Shown one piece after another: positions 1-8,647 of a stretch of 64,000 nt of DNA (positions within the stretch are counted from its first letter, which is position 1; each line of letters opens with the position of its first letter). The notes under the pieces were generated by a model. The model worked only from the letters and a program-made list of their open reading frames with translations, ran no database searches and had not been told where the DNA came from. The stretch lies in assembly GCF_900116105.1 (NCBI RefSeq), contig NZ_FPAC01000003.1:124001-188000 (forward strand), in the 5' to 3' direction. The stretch is from Paenibacillus sp. 453mf (GTDB taxonomy: Bacteria; Bacillota; Bacilli; Paenibacillales; Paenibacillaceae). The position numbers and the translations under genes are program-made.

Positions 1-312
1 GGTTGGATCGGCGGGCCATACGGTATCGGCGAACGAATCAATTTGCGATATACTCGCGCCATGGTTACTGCAGCACTGGACGGAACGCTGAAGAATGCGT
101 CTTATGCTAAAGACCCCGTGTTTGGATTGCCTATACCCGACTCGGTGCCCGGGGTTCCAGTCGATATTTTGCAGCCGATAAACGCTTGGGACGACAAATC
201 CAACTATATGGTCCAGGCTCGCAAGCTGGCGTTACTTTTTAACCATAATTTCGAAAAATTCATTAGCGTTGTCCCGGAAGATATCGCAATGGCAGGTCCG
301 GTGTTAACGTAA
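1..312 (+). CDS. pckA: Phosphoenolpyruvate carboxykinase (ATP), C-terminal part
   Basis: The window opens inside this gene, in frame 1, and shows its last 103 residues. PckA converts oxaloacetate and ATP to phosphoenolpyruvate, CO2 and ADP in the cytosol, the first committed step of gluconeogenesis. The visible part begins with the family segment GWIGGPYGIGERI and continues with TRAMVTAALDG, FGLPIPDSVPGVP and a C-terminal helix ending FEKF, all typical of the ATP-type enzyme. The active-site P-loop lies outside the window. The next gene downstream is mqo, which produces oxaloacetate, so the two are metabolically linked, but a terminator separates them. Identification is from remembered family sequence. 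Confidence 0.93.
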   Translation, partial: GWIGGPYGIGERINLRYTRAMVTAALDGTLKNASYAKDPVFGLPIPDSVPGVPVDILQPINAWDDKSNYMVQARKLALLFNHNFEKFISVVPEDIAMAGPVLT

Positions 313-330
313 AATCAACGTATTAACAAT

Positions 331-370
331 AGCCCTCAAATGGCCCAAGGTCATTTGAGGGCTATATTTG
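331..370 (+). terminator. Rho-independent terminator of pckA
   Basis: A perfect 12-bp inverted repeat (331-342 pairing with 352-363) starts 18 bases after the pckA stop. The tail is AT-rich with only a short T run. Confidence 0.8.
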
Positions 371-732
371 TTGAAGCGCGAGCGTTCGCTCCACGATAAA
401 ATCACAAATAGGGTAAACTCCCGCAATTGGAATGAGTTATTGCCAGAAGTTAATTAAAACAACTGTCGGGGTGTTAAACGCGTACGGATTGTTGAATTCA
501 ACCATCGTAACAGGAGTTATATTCAATGTTGGTGCAGTTAGTCTATTTACCGAGCCTGAGAACACTTTAGTGGATACACCATATTCTACCTTATGCGGCA
601 TTTTGTCTTTACGCAAATCCTGATAGCGCGAAAGCGGGTTCCCTAGTGCGGGGACCCGTTTCTTTTTGAATCGGGACTCGTACGACAAGGAGTAATAAAG
701 ACTTTATACTTTTTTATCCATAGTGAATCGTT
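371..732. other. Intergenic region between pckA and mqo
   Basis: I see no supported gene here. A 63-codon plus-strand frame (432-623) and an 83-codon minus-strand frame (437-688) overlap each other. Both lack a convincing ribosome binding site and neither resembles a family I know. A hairpin at 634-659 (CGGGTTCCC pairing with GGGACCCG, one mismatch) followed by TTTCTTTTT looks like a plus-strand terminator, which suggests that some short transcript may end here. Confidence 0.4.
634..667 (+). terminator. Terminator-like hairpin in the pckA-mqo gap
   Basis: Arms of about 9 bp with one mismatch surround the loop TAGTGC and are followed by a T-rich tail. No clear gene lies immediately upstream, so its transcript is unknown. 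Confidence 0.5.
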
Positions 733-738
733 TATAAT
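733..738 (+). promoter_or_regulatory. Candidate -10 box for mqo
   Basis: The hexamer TATAAT at 733-738 lies 170 bases upstream of mqo, just before the structured leader. The matching -35 region (around 710-715) is only a T-rich stretch, so the promoter call is tentative. Confidence 0.4.
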
Positions 739-748
739 GGTGAGTGAA

Positions 749-882
749 GAACACGGATTAATTTATACAAAATAAGACAACAGATATGGTATGGTAACAA
801 TTGGAGCATACGATCTGTGTTCCTAGGTGACGCCTTGCTTATGCTTATTGTGACATCGTAGCAGAGCGCCTACCCTTTTTTT
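749..882 (+). ncRNA. Candidate structured leader with attenuator upstream of mqo
   Basis: The leader shows nested pairings: GAACA 749-753 with TGTTC 818-822, CAGAT 781-785 with ATCTG 813-817, and GTATG 789-793 with CATAC 807-811. A second hairpin follows, with GGT 826-828 / ACC 872-874, CGC 831-833 / GCG 866-868 and TGCT 836-839 / AGCA 860-863. It is followed by seven T residues at 876-882. The arrangement is an aptamer-like fold, then a terminator, then the mqo ribosome binding site. I do not recognise a known riboswitch class. It is drawn by eye, without folding energies or covariation. Confidence 0.4.
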
Positions 883-908
883 CAAATATACGATAAGGAA
901 GGGTTTCA

Positions 909-2444
909 ATGAGCAACGAACAGATAAATACAGACATTATTTTAATTGGTGCAGGAATAATGAGCGCAACGCTGGGTGCGATACTCAAGGAACTCGCTCC
1001 GAACTGGGAAATCAAAGTGTTTGAGAAGCTTGGAAAGCCGGGAGAAGAAAGCTCTAATGAATGGAATAATGCGGGTACAGGCCACGCTGCATTGTGCGAG
1101 CTTAATTATACCTCCGAGAAACCGGACGGATCTGCCGATATCAGCAAAGCCGTCAATATTAATGAGCAGTTTCAGCTGTCCAAACAGTTCTGGTCTTATC
1201 TTGTAAACCGCAAATTCATTCGTAATCCTCAGGATTTTATTATGCAGATCCCTCATATGAGCATGGTGGAGGGGAAGAAGAATGTTTCTTTCTTGAAAAA
1301 TCGTTTTGAAGCGCTCTCAAATCATCCTCTGTTTCAAGGAATGGAATACTCTGATGATCCTAAGAAACTGAAGGAATGGATGCCGTTGATCATGGAAGGC
1401 CGTACCCTGAATGAACCGATTGCTGCCACCAAAATTGACTCCGGCACAGACGTCAATTTTGGCGCTTTAACGCGCATGCTGTTTGACCACCTCAAGAGCA
1501 GGAATGTGGAGATCAACTATAACCATAGCGTAAAGGATATCAAGCGTACCAGTGATGGATTGTGGAAAGTGAAGGTACATGATATCCATAGCAGACAAAC
1601 CGAATATCATACGGCGAAGTTCGTCTTTATCGGAGGCGGAGGCGGAAGTCTGCCTTTGCTGCAAAAGACCGGCATCCCGGAATCCAAGCATATTGGAGGC
1701 TTTCCGGTAAGCGGTCTGTTCATGGTCTGCAACAATCCGGAGGTCATCGCAAAGCATCATGCCAAAGTATACGGCAAAGCGAAGGTCGGTGCCCCTCCTA
1801 TGTCGGTTCCGCATTTGGATACCAGATACATTGATAACAAGAAAGGATTGCTGTTCGGGCCGTTTGCCGGATTTTCACCGAAGTTTCTAAAGACGGGCTC
1901 CTATTTCGATCTGATCGGTTCCGTTAATCCGAACAATATCATGACGATGCTCGCGGCAGGTGCTAAAGAAATGGCACTTACCAAATACCTGATCCAGCAA
2001 GTAATGCTCTCCAATGAGAAGCGCATGGAGGAGCTGCGCGAATTTATTCCGAATGCCAAAAGCGAGGATTGGGAGGTCGTCGTGGCCGGCCAGCGCGTAC
2101 AGGTGATCAAGGACACAGAGGAGGGCGGCAAAGGAACCCTTCAATTTGGTACAGAAGTAGTTAGTTCTGCAGATGGCTCGATAGCTGCATTGCTCGGCGC
2201 TTCTCCGGGTGCTTCTACTGCCGTTCATGTCATGCTTGAGGTACTGAATAAGTGCTTCCCGCAGTATATGACAGAGTGGGAACCGAAGATAAGAGAAATG
2301 ATTCCTTCCTATGGCATATCGCTGGTAGAGGATCGCGCGATGCTTCAGAAGATCTCTGCATCAACGTCCGAGATATTAGGTATTGGGAGTATAGAGCAGG
2401 ACTCTATCAAAACTTCACCAATGAAGCTTAATGGAAGCATGTAG
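909..2444 (+). CDS. mqo: Malate:quinone oxidoreductase
   Basis: This FAD-dependent peripheral membrane enzyme oxidises L-malate to oxaloacetate and passes the electrons to the quinone pool, bypassing NAD-linked malate dehydrogenase. The 511 residues match the usual family length. The N-terminus carries the dinucleotide-binding motif [10 protein letters not shown] (residues 11-20), then [20 protein letters not shown] and [10 protein letters not shown], which are hallmarks of Mqo. The C-terminus has the family-typical [10 protein letters not shown] stretch. The ATG at 909 follows AAGGAAGGG at a good distance. A candidate attenuator leader precedes it and a terminator follows it, so it is probably monocistronic. 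Confidence 0.96.
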   Translation: MSNEQINTDIILIGAGIMSATLGAILKELAPNWEIKVFEKLGKPGEESSNEWNNAGTGHAALCELNYTSEKPDGSADISKAVNINEQFQLSKQFWSYLVNRKFIRNPQDFIMQIPHMSMVEGKKNVSFLKNRFEALSNHPLFQGMEYSDDPKKLKEWMPLIMEGRTLNEPIAATKIDSGTDVNFGALTRMLFDHLKSRNVEINYNHSVKDIKRTSDGLWKVKVHDIHSRQTEYHTAKFVFIGGGGGSLPLLQKTGIPESKHIGGFPVSGLFMVCNNPEVIAKHHAKVYGKAKVGAPPMSVPHLDTRYIDNKKGLLFGPFAGFSPKFLKTGSYFDLIGSVNPNNIMTMLAAGAKEMALTKYLIQQVMLSNEKRMEELREFIPNAKSEDWEVVVAGQRVQVIKDTEEGGKGTLQFGTEVVSSADGSIAALLGASPGASTAVHVMLEVLNKCFPQYMTEWEPKIREMIPSYGISLVEDRAMLQKISASTSEILGIGSIEQDSIKTSPMKLNGSM

Positions 2445-2500
2445 CTGCTTCAGCTTAGCATAGAAATTGCCTGGATTAAAATAAATAATATAGTATAGGG

Positions 2501-2533
2501 GCCTTGAATCCGAGCTTGGATTTAAGGCTTTTA
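2501..2533 (+). terminator. Terminator of mqo
   Basis: GCCTTGAATCC pairs with GGATTTAAGGC with one G-T wobble around a six-base loop, followed by TTTTATATAT. Confidence 0.75.
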
Positions 2534-2554
2534 TATATAAATATGGAAAATGGT

Positions 2555-2583
2555 TTGATAATCGAAAGGTTTTAAAATATAAT
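2555..2583 (+). promoter_or_regulatory. Promoter of yclNOP
   Basis: TTGATA at 2555-2560 and TATAAT at 2578-2583 are separated by 17 bases, a near-consensus housekeeping promoter. The Fur box lies just downstream, over the expected start of transcription. Confidence 0.65.
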
Positions 2584-2596
2584 TGACTCATACTTA

Positions 2597-2619
2597 TAAT
2601 GATAATCATTATCATTATA
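2597..2619 (+). promoter_or_regulatory. Fur box upstream of yclN
   Basis: The core ATGATAATCATTATCAT is a palindrome almost identical to the classical Fur 19-mer built from GATAAT and ATTATC half-sites. It lies 28 bases before yclN, as expected for iron repression of siderophore uptake genes. Confidence 0.88.
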
Positions 2620-2646
2620 AAAAATACATATTTATGAGGAATACAC

Positions 2647-3603
2647 ATGAGACTATGGATGTTAATAGCGGCAGCTATAGTCCTGTCATTTGTTTCGCTA
2701 TTTATTGGTGCGATTGATATTAACATCTTTGACTTGTTCAATGGTAATACGGAAAAAATGCACATTTTCCTTATCAGTCGGGTACCCCGCTTAATGGCAA
2801 TCATACTGGCAGGCATAGGCATGAGTATCGCGGGATTGATTATGCAGTCCCTAAGCCGCAACAAATTTGTATCACCCACCACGGCGGGCACGCTCGACGC
2901 AGCGAAGCTGGGAATCTTGATATCCATGCTCTTCTTTGCGAATGTCAGCTATACGTGGCAGGTCATCTTCTGTTTTGTCTTTGCGCTTGCAGGTACATTA
3001 GTATTTATGAGAATTTTGGATCGAATTAAATTTAAGGATGTTATCTTCGTTCCGCTCATCGGGATTATGTACGGTAATATTCTATCGTCAATCACGACCT
3101 TTTTCGCTTATGAAGGCGATTTGCTTCAAAATATCTCTTCATGGCTGATGGGAAGCTTCACCCTGGTTATTGCAGGACGCTATGAACTCTTGTATCTGAG
3201 TGTTCCGGCTGTAATTCTGGCGTATTTATACGCCAACAAATTTACGGTCGCAGGGATGGGCGAGGATTTTGCCAAGAATCTAGGTCTAAGTTATAAAGCA
3301 GTGCTGAATATAGGACTTATCTTAGTTGCGATTATCGCTACAACTGTTGTGCTGACCGTTGGTGTTATACCGTTCTTGGGACTTATTGTGCCTAACATTG
3401 TGTCGCTATATCTGGGGGATAATCTGCGTAAAACCATTCCGCATACCGCAGCACTTGGTGTCGTATTCCTGTTAGCTTGTGATATTGTGGGGCGCATTGT
3501 AATTCATCCTTTTGAAATTCCAGTTAACGTAACGGTGGCGGTAATTGGCAGTGCGATCTTCTTATTTATGTTATTTAGGGGGAGAGCATATGCAAAAAAA
3601 TAG
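2647..3603 (+). CDS. yclN: Petrobactin-type siderophore ABC transporter permease YclN
   Basis: This is an integral membrane permease of the FecCD/BtuC family, 318 residues with about nine hydrophobic segments. The segments SRVPRLMAIILAGIGMS and SRNKFVSPTTAGTLDA match Bacillus subtilis YclN closely from memory. The EAA-like loop GMGEDFAKNLGLSYK contacts the ATPase in the family. The gene starts at an ATG after a GAGGAAT site, ends 14 bases inside the next gene and heads the yclNOP operon under a Fur box. YclN and YclO probably form the heterodimeric channel for an iron-catecholate siderophore; petrobactin is the known substrate in Bacillus, and the substrate here is inference. Confidence 0.9.
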   Translation: MRLWMLIAAAIVLSFVSLFIGAIDINIFDLFNGNTEKMHIFLISRVPRLMAIILAGIGMSIAGLIMQSLSRNKFVSPTTAGTLDAAKLGILISMLFFANVSYTWQVIFCFVFALAGTLVFMRILDRIKFKDVIFVPLIGIMYGNILSSITTFFAYEGDLLQNISSWLMGSFTLVIAGRYELLYLSVPAVILAYLYANKFTVAGMGEDFAKNLGLSYKAVLNIGLILVAIIATTVVLTVGVIPFLGLIVPNIVSLYLGDNLRKTIPHTAALGVVFLLACDIVGRIVIHPFEIPVNVTVAVIGSAIFLFMLFRGRAYAKK

Positions 3604-4549
3604 CACAAAATTAATTCTACTAGGGATCGTTGGCATTGCTTGTATTTTGCTCTACGCCTTCTATGACATAAAAGGCGGGTTTGATTACGCCTTCCCAAGA
3701 CGCATGGTTCGCATCGGGGCTATGGTTGTAACAGGTATCGCAATTGCGTATTCAACCGTCGTATTCCAGACCATTACGCATAATCGGATCTTGACTCCTT
3801 CTGTGATGGGATTGGACTCGATGTATGAGGTCGTGCAGACCTTAATTTATTTCTTTGCAGGCTCCATGTCGGTATGGGTGCTGAATAAGTACTTGAATTT
3901 TGGCGCAGCGATTGCTGCGATGGTCCTGTTTGCGCTGATCTTGTATCGGTTCTTGTTCAGGGCGGATAAGCATCCGATTTATTTGCTGTTATTGATAGGG
4001 ATGATCCTGGGGACACTGCTCGGCAGCTTCGTCACCTTCTTGCAAGTGCTGATTGATCCGGTAGAGTATTTAAGCCTTCAAAGCCGTCTCTTTGCGAACT
4101 TTACCAACGTGAAGGACGACCTGTTATACGTCTCTATTGTGATTCTTGGCATTGCATTTATTTACGGCTATCGCATTATGCACAAGCTCGACGTCATGTC
4201 GCTGGGCCGAGAGAATGCGATCAATCTAGGTATTAACTATGACGGCATGGTCATGAGAGTGCTGATCCTGTCTTCCGTGCTGATTGCGACATCTACAGCG
4301 CTTGTAGGTCCAATCACATTCTTTGGACTTATTGTGGCCAATCTCGCTTATCAATTTATAGTGACCTATAAACACTCTATATTGATCCTGGGGGCCAGCC
4401 TAATTAGTATTATCGCACTGGTAGGCGGACAATTTCTCGTCGAGCATATACTCGAACTGCGCACCACATTAAGCGTAATTATTAACTTTGTCGGCGGAGT
4501 TTACTTTATATTCTTATTACTCAAAGAAAGCAGGGCGGCCGGAAGATGA
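3590..4549 (+). CDS. yclO: Petrobactin-type siderophore ABC transporter permease YclO
   Basis: This is the second FecCD-type permease of the pair, about 319 residues. I chose the ATG at 3590, giving MQKNSTKLIL, because GGGGGAGAGC precedes it. A longer open frame from 3545 would add 15 residues without a ribosome binding site. Family segments include RILTPSVMGLDSMYE and LQVLIDPVEYLSLQSR, which resemble B. subtilis YclO. The start overlaps the end of yclN and the stop overlaps the start of yclP, so all three are translationally coupled. Confidence 0.9.
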   Translation: MQKNSTKLILLGIVGIACILLYAFYDIKGGFDYAFPRRMVRIGAMVVTGIAIAYSTVVFQTITHNRILTPSVMGLDSMYEVVQTLIYFFAGSMSVWVLNKYLNFGAAIAAMVLFALILYRFLFRADKHPIYLLLLIGMILGTLLGSFVTFLQVLIDPVEYLSLQSRLFANFTNVKDDLLYVSIVILGIAFIYGYRIMHKLDVMSLGRENAINLGINYDGMVMRVLILSSVLIATSTALVGPITFFGLIVANLAYQFIVTYKHSILILGASLISIIALVGGQFLVEHILELRTTLSVIINFVGGVYFIFLLLKESRAAGR

Positions 4550-5313
4550 TAGAAATCAAAGGATTAACGAAGCGATTTGGCAAAAAGCCTGTTGTGGAGA
4601 ACGTGTCGGTAACGATTGAATCAGGGCTCATCACATCGTTCATTGGTCCGAATGGTGCGGGTAAATCTACCCTGCTGTCTATGGTCAGCCGTTTACTCGA
4701 TTCAGATACTGGGGAAGTGCTTATCGACCAGAATGACGTGAAGAAGTGGAAGTCCAGCGAGTTCGCGAAGCGGGTATCCATACTGAAGCAGTCAAACTTT
4801 ATTAACGTACGCTTGACGGTGCGAGAGTTGGTTTCTTTTGGACGTTATCCATACTCAAAAGGGCGCCTTAACGCGGAGGATGAGCAGTTCGTAGATCAAG
4901 CGATCGAATATATGAATCTTGTCGAAATGCAGGATAAGTATTTGGATGAATTGTCAGGCGGACAGAAGCAGCGTGCATTTATCGCTATGGTCATTGCCCA
5001 GGATACGGACTATATTCTGCTGGATGAACCACTCAACAATCTGGATATGAAGCACTCTGTCCAAATTATGAAAATACTTCGCAAGCTCGTTAACGAGCTG
5101 GGCAAAACGGTCATTATCGTGCTTCATGACATTAACTTTGCCTCCGTATATTCTGACCGGATCGTAGCCCTTAAAGACGGCAAGCTGGTAAAGGACGGTC
5201 CGACACACGAAATTATTAATACGGAGGCCCTGCGCGATATCTATGACATGACGATTCCGGTACAAGAGCAGAATGGTAACCGAATTTGTGTCTATTTTGA
5301 TGCACACTCGTAA
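4546..5313 (+). CDS. yclP: Siderophore ABC transporter ATP-binding protein YclP
   Basis: This 255-residue cytosolic ATPase powers the YclNO channel. It has a Walker A motif GPNGAGKST at residues 34-42, the signature LSGGQKQR near 135, Walker B YILLDEP near 156 and the switch histidine in IIVLHDINFA. The spacing is typical of FecE/FepC-type ATPases. The ATG overlaps the yclO stop by four bases. No clear terminator follows; 194 bases later a separate promoter with Fur boxes serves yclQ. Confidence 0.93.
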   Translation: MIEIKGLTKRFGKKPVVENVSVTIESGLITSFIGPNGAGKSTLLSMVSRLLDSDTGEVLIDQNDVKKWKSSEFAKRVSILKQSNFINVRLTVRELVSFGRYPYSKGRLNAEDEQFVDQAIEYMNLVEMQDKYLDELSGGQKQRAFIAMVIAQDTDYILLDEPLNNLDMKHSVQIMKILRKLVNELGKTVIIVLHDINFASVYSDRIVALKDGKLVKDGPTHEIINTEALRDIYDMTIPVQEQNGNRICVYFDAHS

Positions 5314-5479
5314 GATCAGGAACTGGCTGAATTAAAGCCTGAGAAACAGCTGCAAACAGCTGATTTATCCGCGTTTCCTAAGGCGATCACTCTTAGGAGT
5401 AGGCAGCATCAACAGTAAGAAATAGTGAACATTTTATTAAATTAAATAGAAAATATTTTCAAAACTTTGTAAAAAACGT

Positions 5480-5509
5480 TTGACTTTTCATGTATTAAAG
5501 AAATATAAT
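5480..5509 (+). promoter_or_regulatory. Promoter of yclQ
   Basis: TTGACT at 5480-5485 and TATAAT at 5504-5509 are 18 bases apart. Fur half-sites begin inside the -10 element, so the binding protein gene can be iron-regulated independently of the upstream operon. Confidence 0.7.
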
Positions 5510-5547
5510 GAGAATCGTTATCACCAATATGATAATGATTATCATTC
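5507..5547 (+). promoter_or_regulatory. Two adjacent Fur boxes upstream of yclQ
   Basis: The downstream box ATGATAATGATTATCAT (5529-5545) is a palindrome except at its central base and close to Fur consensus. A weaker half-matching box, AATGAGAATCGTTATCA, occupies 5507-5523. Together they cover the -10 region and the likely transcription start. Confidence 0.85.
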
Positions 5548-5582
5548 TAAATAAAAGAAACGAAAAGGGGAGAATAGTGATA

Positions 5583-6629
5583 ATGAAAAAGTGGAAATTC
5601 ACTTCTGCAATACTTGCCATCGCTTTGATGCTTGGAGCATGCGGCACAACGGAAGAAGGAAGTACAACGGAAGAAACGAACGAAACAGCAGTCGTTGAGA
5701 ATGAGACAACTGCAAGCGGCAATGAAACAGCTGCAGAATCAGCTGCTACATACCCACTAACTGTATCTCCTACGGTTGGTTCATCTCAAAGTGAAGAGAC
5801 CGGAACCATCAACTATGAAGATGTTACATTTGAAAAAATGCCAGAGAAAGTCGTTGTATTCGACTATGGCTTCTTAGATACACTGAATGCACTGGGTGTT
5901 GAAGGAATTGTTGGTGTTGCCAAAGACTCCACGTTACCAGCCCATCTTGAAGAGTATGCTTCAGATGACTATGTAAGTGTAGGTGGCTTGAAGAGCCCGC
6001 TCTTGGAAGATATCGCTGAGCTTGAGCCAGACGTTATTTTCATCTCCGGTCGTCAATCTGCTTACTATGAAGAGCTGAAAGAGATCGCTCCGGTACTCTT
6101 CGTTGGTACACAGCAAGATGATTACTGGAACACATTCCTTGCTTCTGTTGACACGGCAGCCAAAATTTTCGGCAAAGAAGCTGAAGCTAAAGAGTACACT
6201 GCTAAATTCGATGCAGCACTAGAAGAAATCAATACTTTGGCAGGCAACTTTGAGACGTCACTGGTGACAATGTACAATGAAGGCAACCTGTCTGGATTTG
6301 CATCAGAATCTCGTTTCGGGTATATGTATGAAGTATACGGATTCAAGCCAGTAACAGAGGATATCGAATCTTCTTCCCATGGTTCTAACTTCGGATTTGA
6401 AGCGATCTTGGAATTCAACCCTGAAGTATTGTTCGTTATCGACCGTACAGCAGCTACAGGCAGCGAATCGAACATCGAAGCAGATATGGAAAATGACATC
6501 ATCAAGAAAACAGCAGCTTACCAGAACGATCGTGTCGTTTACCTCGATGGTCCACTGTGGTACCTGAGCGGCGGCGGCCTGCAATCTGAGCTTGCTAAGA
6601 TTGAAGAAGTATTGGCTGAATTGAAATAA
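5583..6629 (+). CDS. yclQ: Siderophore-binding lipoprotein YclQ
   Basis: This is the extracellular substrate-binding component for YclNOP. The ATG at 5583 gives MKKWKFTSAILAIALMLGAC, a lipoprotein signal peptide whose lipobox LGAC supplies the lipidated cysteine. The longer frame from 5508 runs through the Fur boxes and is rejected. An acidic, threonine-rich linker follows, then a helical-backbone binding fold with family segments EKMPEKVVVFDYGFLDTL and EPDVIFISGRQS. The mature part is about 330 residues, normal for the FatB/YclQ group. Its own Fur promoter may allow more binding protein than permease to be made. Confidence 0.92.
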   Translation: MKKWKFTSAILAIALMLGACGTTEEGSTTEETNETAVVENETTASGNETAAESAATYPLTVSPTVGSSQSEETGTINYEDVTFEKMPEKVVVFDYGFLDTLNALGVEGIVGVAKDSTLPAHLEEYASDDYVSVGGLKSPLLEDIAELEPDVIFISGRQSAYYEELKEIAPVLFVGTQQDDYWNTFLASVDTAAKIFGKEAEAKEYTAKFDAALEEINTLAGNFETSLVTMYNEGNLSGFASESRFGYMYEVYGFKPVTEDIESSSHGSNFGFEAILEFNPEVLFVIDRTAATGSESNIEADMENDIIKKTAAYQNDRVVYLDGPLWYLSGGGLQSELAKIEEVLAELK

Positions 6630-6649
6630 CATAAACAATTGAAAATGAG

Positions 6650-6694
6650 GGACTGCTGCAGAAAAGCGTGTATTTTCTGCAGCAGTCCTTTTTA
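6650..6694 (+). terminator. Terminator of yclQ
   Basis: A perfect 16-bp stem (6650-6665 with 6673-6688) with a seven-base loop is followed by TTTTTATATAG. Confidence 0.92.
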
Positions 6695-7064
6695 TATAGT
6701 CAGATATTTATGCACAATATGGAAATGTGAAGCCAATATGTTCGCTGTTATATATTTGCATATGCATTAACAAGTTCTATTCATCTAAATTTATTTGCCA
6801 AACCCTTATGTAAAATACCATTTAATATAATATAATGGATTTAACTTGAGACTTACACTTGATGTGCTTGATAATATAGGTTTTTATAAGGCGGTTATAA
6901 GGAGTCGTTTACAAGTTTAATTGAGCTCTACCCAAAAACTAACCAGAGATCTTGGTTTCTCAGCATAATTAACGAATGAGTTAATTAATAAACTCCATAA
7001 TGAAAGCGCTTAACATTGTAATTGGTAGAGCAGAATTAAGAAAGTGAAGATGAAGGAGGAATAG
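6695..7064 (+). other. Intergenic region upstream of the PL4 lyase relic
   Basis: No gene is seen. The stretch is AT-rich. It holds an 8-bp inverted repeat (TAATTAAC with GTTAATTA, about 6966-6987), a weaker repeat AACCA with TTGGTT near 6940-6956, and the cre-like site listed separately. No promoter stands out. Confidence 0.4.
7001..7014 (+). promoter_or_regulatory. cre-like CcpA site
   Basis: TGAAAGCGCTTAAC contains the core AAAGCGCTT of catabolite responsive elements, 51 bases before the lyase relic. Carbon catabolite control of a pectin lyase fits biologically. The last two bases deviate from the strict consensus. Confidence 0.5.
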
Positions 7065-8393
7065 ATGGTGGACATTCGTTCAGCGAAGAAAATGGTTAGC
7101 ATCTTTCTTATACTTATCATGATTGGTGCAGCGGTGTTATACCCGTCAGATACGGGCTATGCTGCAACAGTATATGTGACGGATAACGGATCTTCAATTG
7201 TAGTCAATACAGGATCAGGACTTGAATACACCGTAAATAAGGATAATGGCGACATTACTTCGGCCAAGATGAATGGCACGGAGCTGAGCAGCTCAGGGGG
7301 CAAAGGGTCTCACATTGCTTCAGGTCTCGGATCGGCTGCAAATGTGACTTGGAGCAAATCTCCTTCGGGTTCTACGGTCCTGATCACGGTATCTACCGAT
7401 ACATTAACCCACTATTATTCGTCTCGCGGCGGTGAGAATATTATCTATATGGCGACTTACGTAACCGCCCAGCCATCAGTGGAGAGCTGCGCTATGTTTT
7501 TCAAGGAAATGGAAACGTTCTCACCGGTGTGCCGGCAAACTCTAACAATCGAGGAACGACGGGAACGATTGAGAGCCAGGATGTGTTTGGACATTCGAAT
7601 GGACAGACAACCTCCAAATATTATGGTAATGATCAAGCCAAGGATTTGACGATACGCGGTGCTACGGGAAATGGAGTCGGTGTCTTCATGGCTTATGGCA
7701 ATCGGGAGAAGAGCTCCGGCGGTCCATTCTTCCGTGATATCCAGTTCCAAAGTGGCGGGGATACAGAGATCTACAACTATATGAATTCCGGACATGCCCA
7801 GACAGAGAATTGGAGAATGGGGCTTCATGGCCCATATGCCTTGATCTTCACAACAGGCTCTACTCCGGCAGTACCTGACTTCAGCTGGATGTCTGGGCTT
7901 AATCTGCAGGGCTGGGTGTCCAGCCGAGGTAATGTTGTGCTTAACGGTCTTTCAGGTATGATTCAGCTTACACGTACACGATTGGCTTTGCCAATAGCAG
8001 TGCCCAATACTGGGCAACGGCTTCCTCTACCGGATCGGCCTCTAGATACGGGATGATTCCAGGAACGTATACCATGACGGTATACAAAGGCGAACTGGCG
8101 GCATATACGGAAAATGTCACCGTGAATGCAAATGCAACGACGACGGTGAATACACGGACCATTAACAATGATCCAAGCGCAGCTTCTGCTATTTGTCGTA
8201 TAGGGAACTGGGATGGTACACCGAGGAAGCTCCTGAACGGACAGACCATTTCGGTTCGGCATCCTTCCGACAGTCGTAATCCAAGCTGGGGTCCTGTAAC
8301 ATATGCGGTCGGCAGTGCAACAAATAAGTTTCCAGCTTGGGCAATTGGCTGAGTGCAGGCTGGGTCTATGATGCCGTCGAACTGTTAAATTAA
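7065..8393 (+). pseudogene. Rhamnogalacturonan lyase (PL4 family), frameshifted and deleted
   Basis: Three successive frames together encode one protein resembling the secreted fungal-type rhamnogalacturonan lyase of polysaccharide lyase family 4, which cleaves rhamnogalacturonan I by beta-elimination. Frame one (7065 to about 7480) has a signal peptide and SHIASGLGSAANVTWS. Frame two (about 7484 to 7965) has ELRYVFQGNGNV, SSGGPFFRDIQ and NSGHAQTENWRMGLHGPYA. Frame three (about 7966 to 8345) has GMIPGTYTMTVYKGELA and HPSDSRNPSWGPVTY. A third break near 8347 returns to the first frame for the C-terminal LSAGWVYDAVELLN and the stop at 8391-8393. Roughly 100 residues of the C-terminal domain are missing there compared with the family as I remember it. 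Start ATG follows AAGGAGGAATAG. No single product can be made. Confidence 0.85.
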
Positions 8394-8405
8394 TCAGTAG
8401 GGTAA

Positions 8406-8452
8406 GAACCATTTCATAACTCAAGCAGCTGAAGGTATTATGAAATTGATTC
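8406..8452 (+). mobile_element. Internally deleted copy (47 bp) of the 117-bp palindromic element
   Basis: The right part, from CAAGCAGC through TTATGAAATTGATTC, matches the right end of the copy at 57861-57977. The left end GAACCATTTCATAA matches the other terminal repeat with two differences. The middle of about 70 bp is absent. It lies 13 bases after the lyase relic's stop. No target duplication is evident. Confidence 0.65.
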
Positions 8453-8647
8453 AACTTGAACCGGCTCTTGCCCTATGCTTGTTGTAGGTGCAACGCCGGT
8501 TTATTCATGAAGAATCGTACGGATAAAGTGATAGAGAGAGATGAATCTATGTTACATTATGTATAGAGCGCTGTATGGAGCTGGGAAACAGCTCAGCTAG
8601 CCGAGCTGATAAGGCTCACTACAACTTCAGAGACGGAGGGAATATGG

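Noticed and set aside
432..623. A 63-codon plus-strand frame between pckA and mqo, and an overlapping minus-strand frame (437-688)
   Set aside because: Neither has a ribosome binding site or a recognisable family, they overlap on opposite strands, and the minus-strand frame runs through a terminator-like hairpin.
5508..5582. Extended N-terminus of YclQ from an ATG at 5508
   Set aside because: It would translate the Fur boxes and place the lipoprotein signal 25 residues inside the protein. ATG 5583 gives a normal signal peptide.
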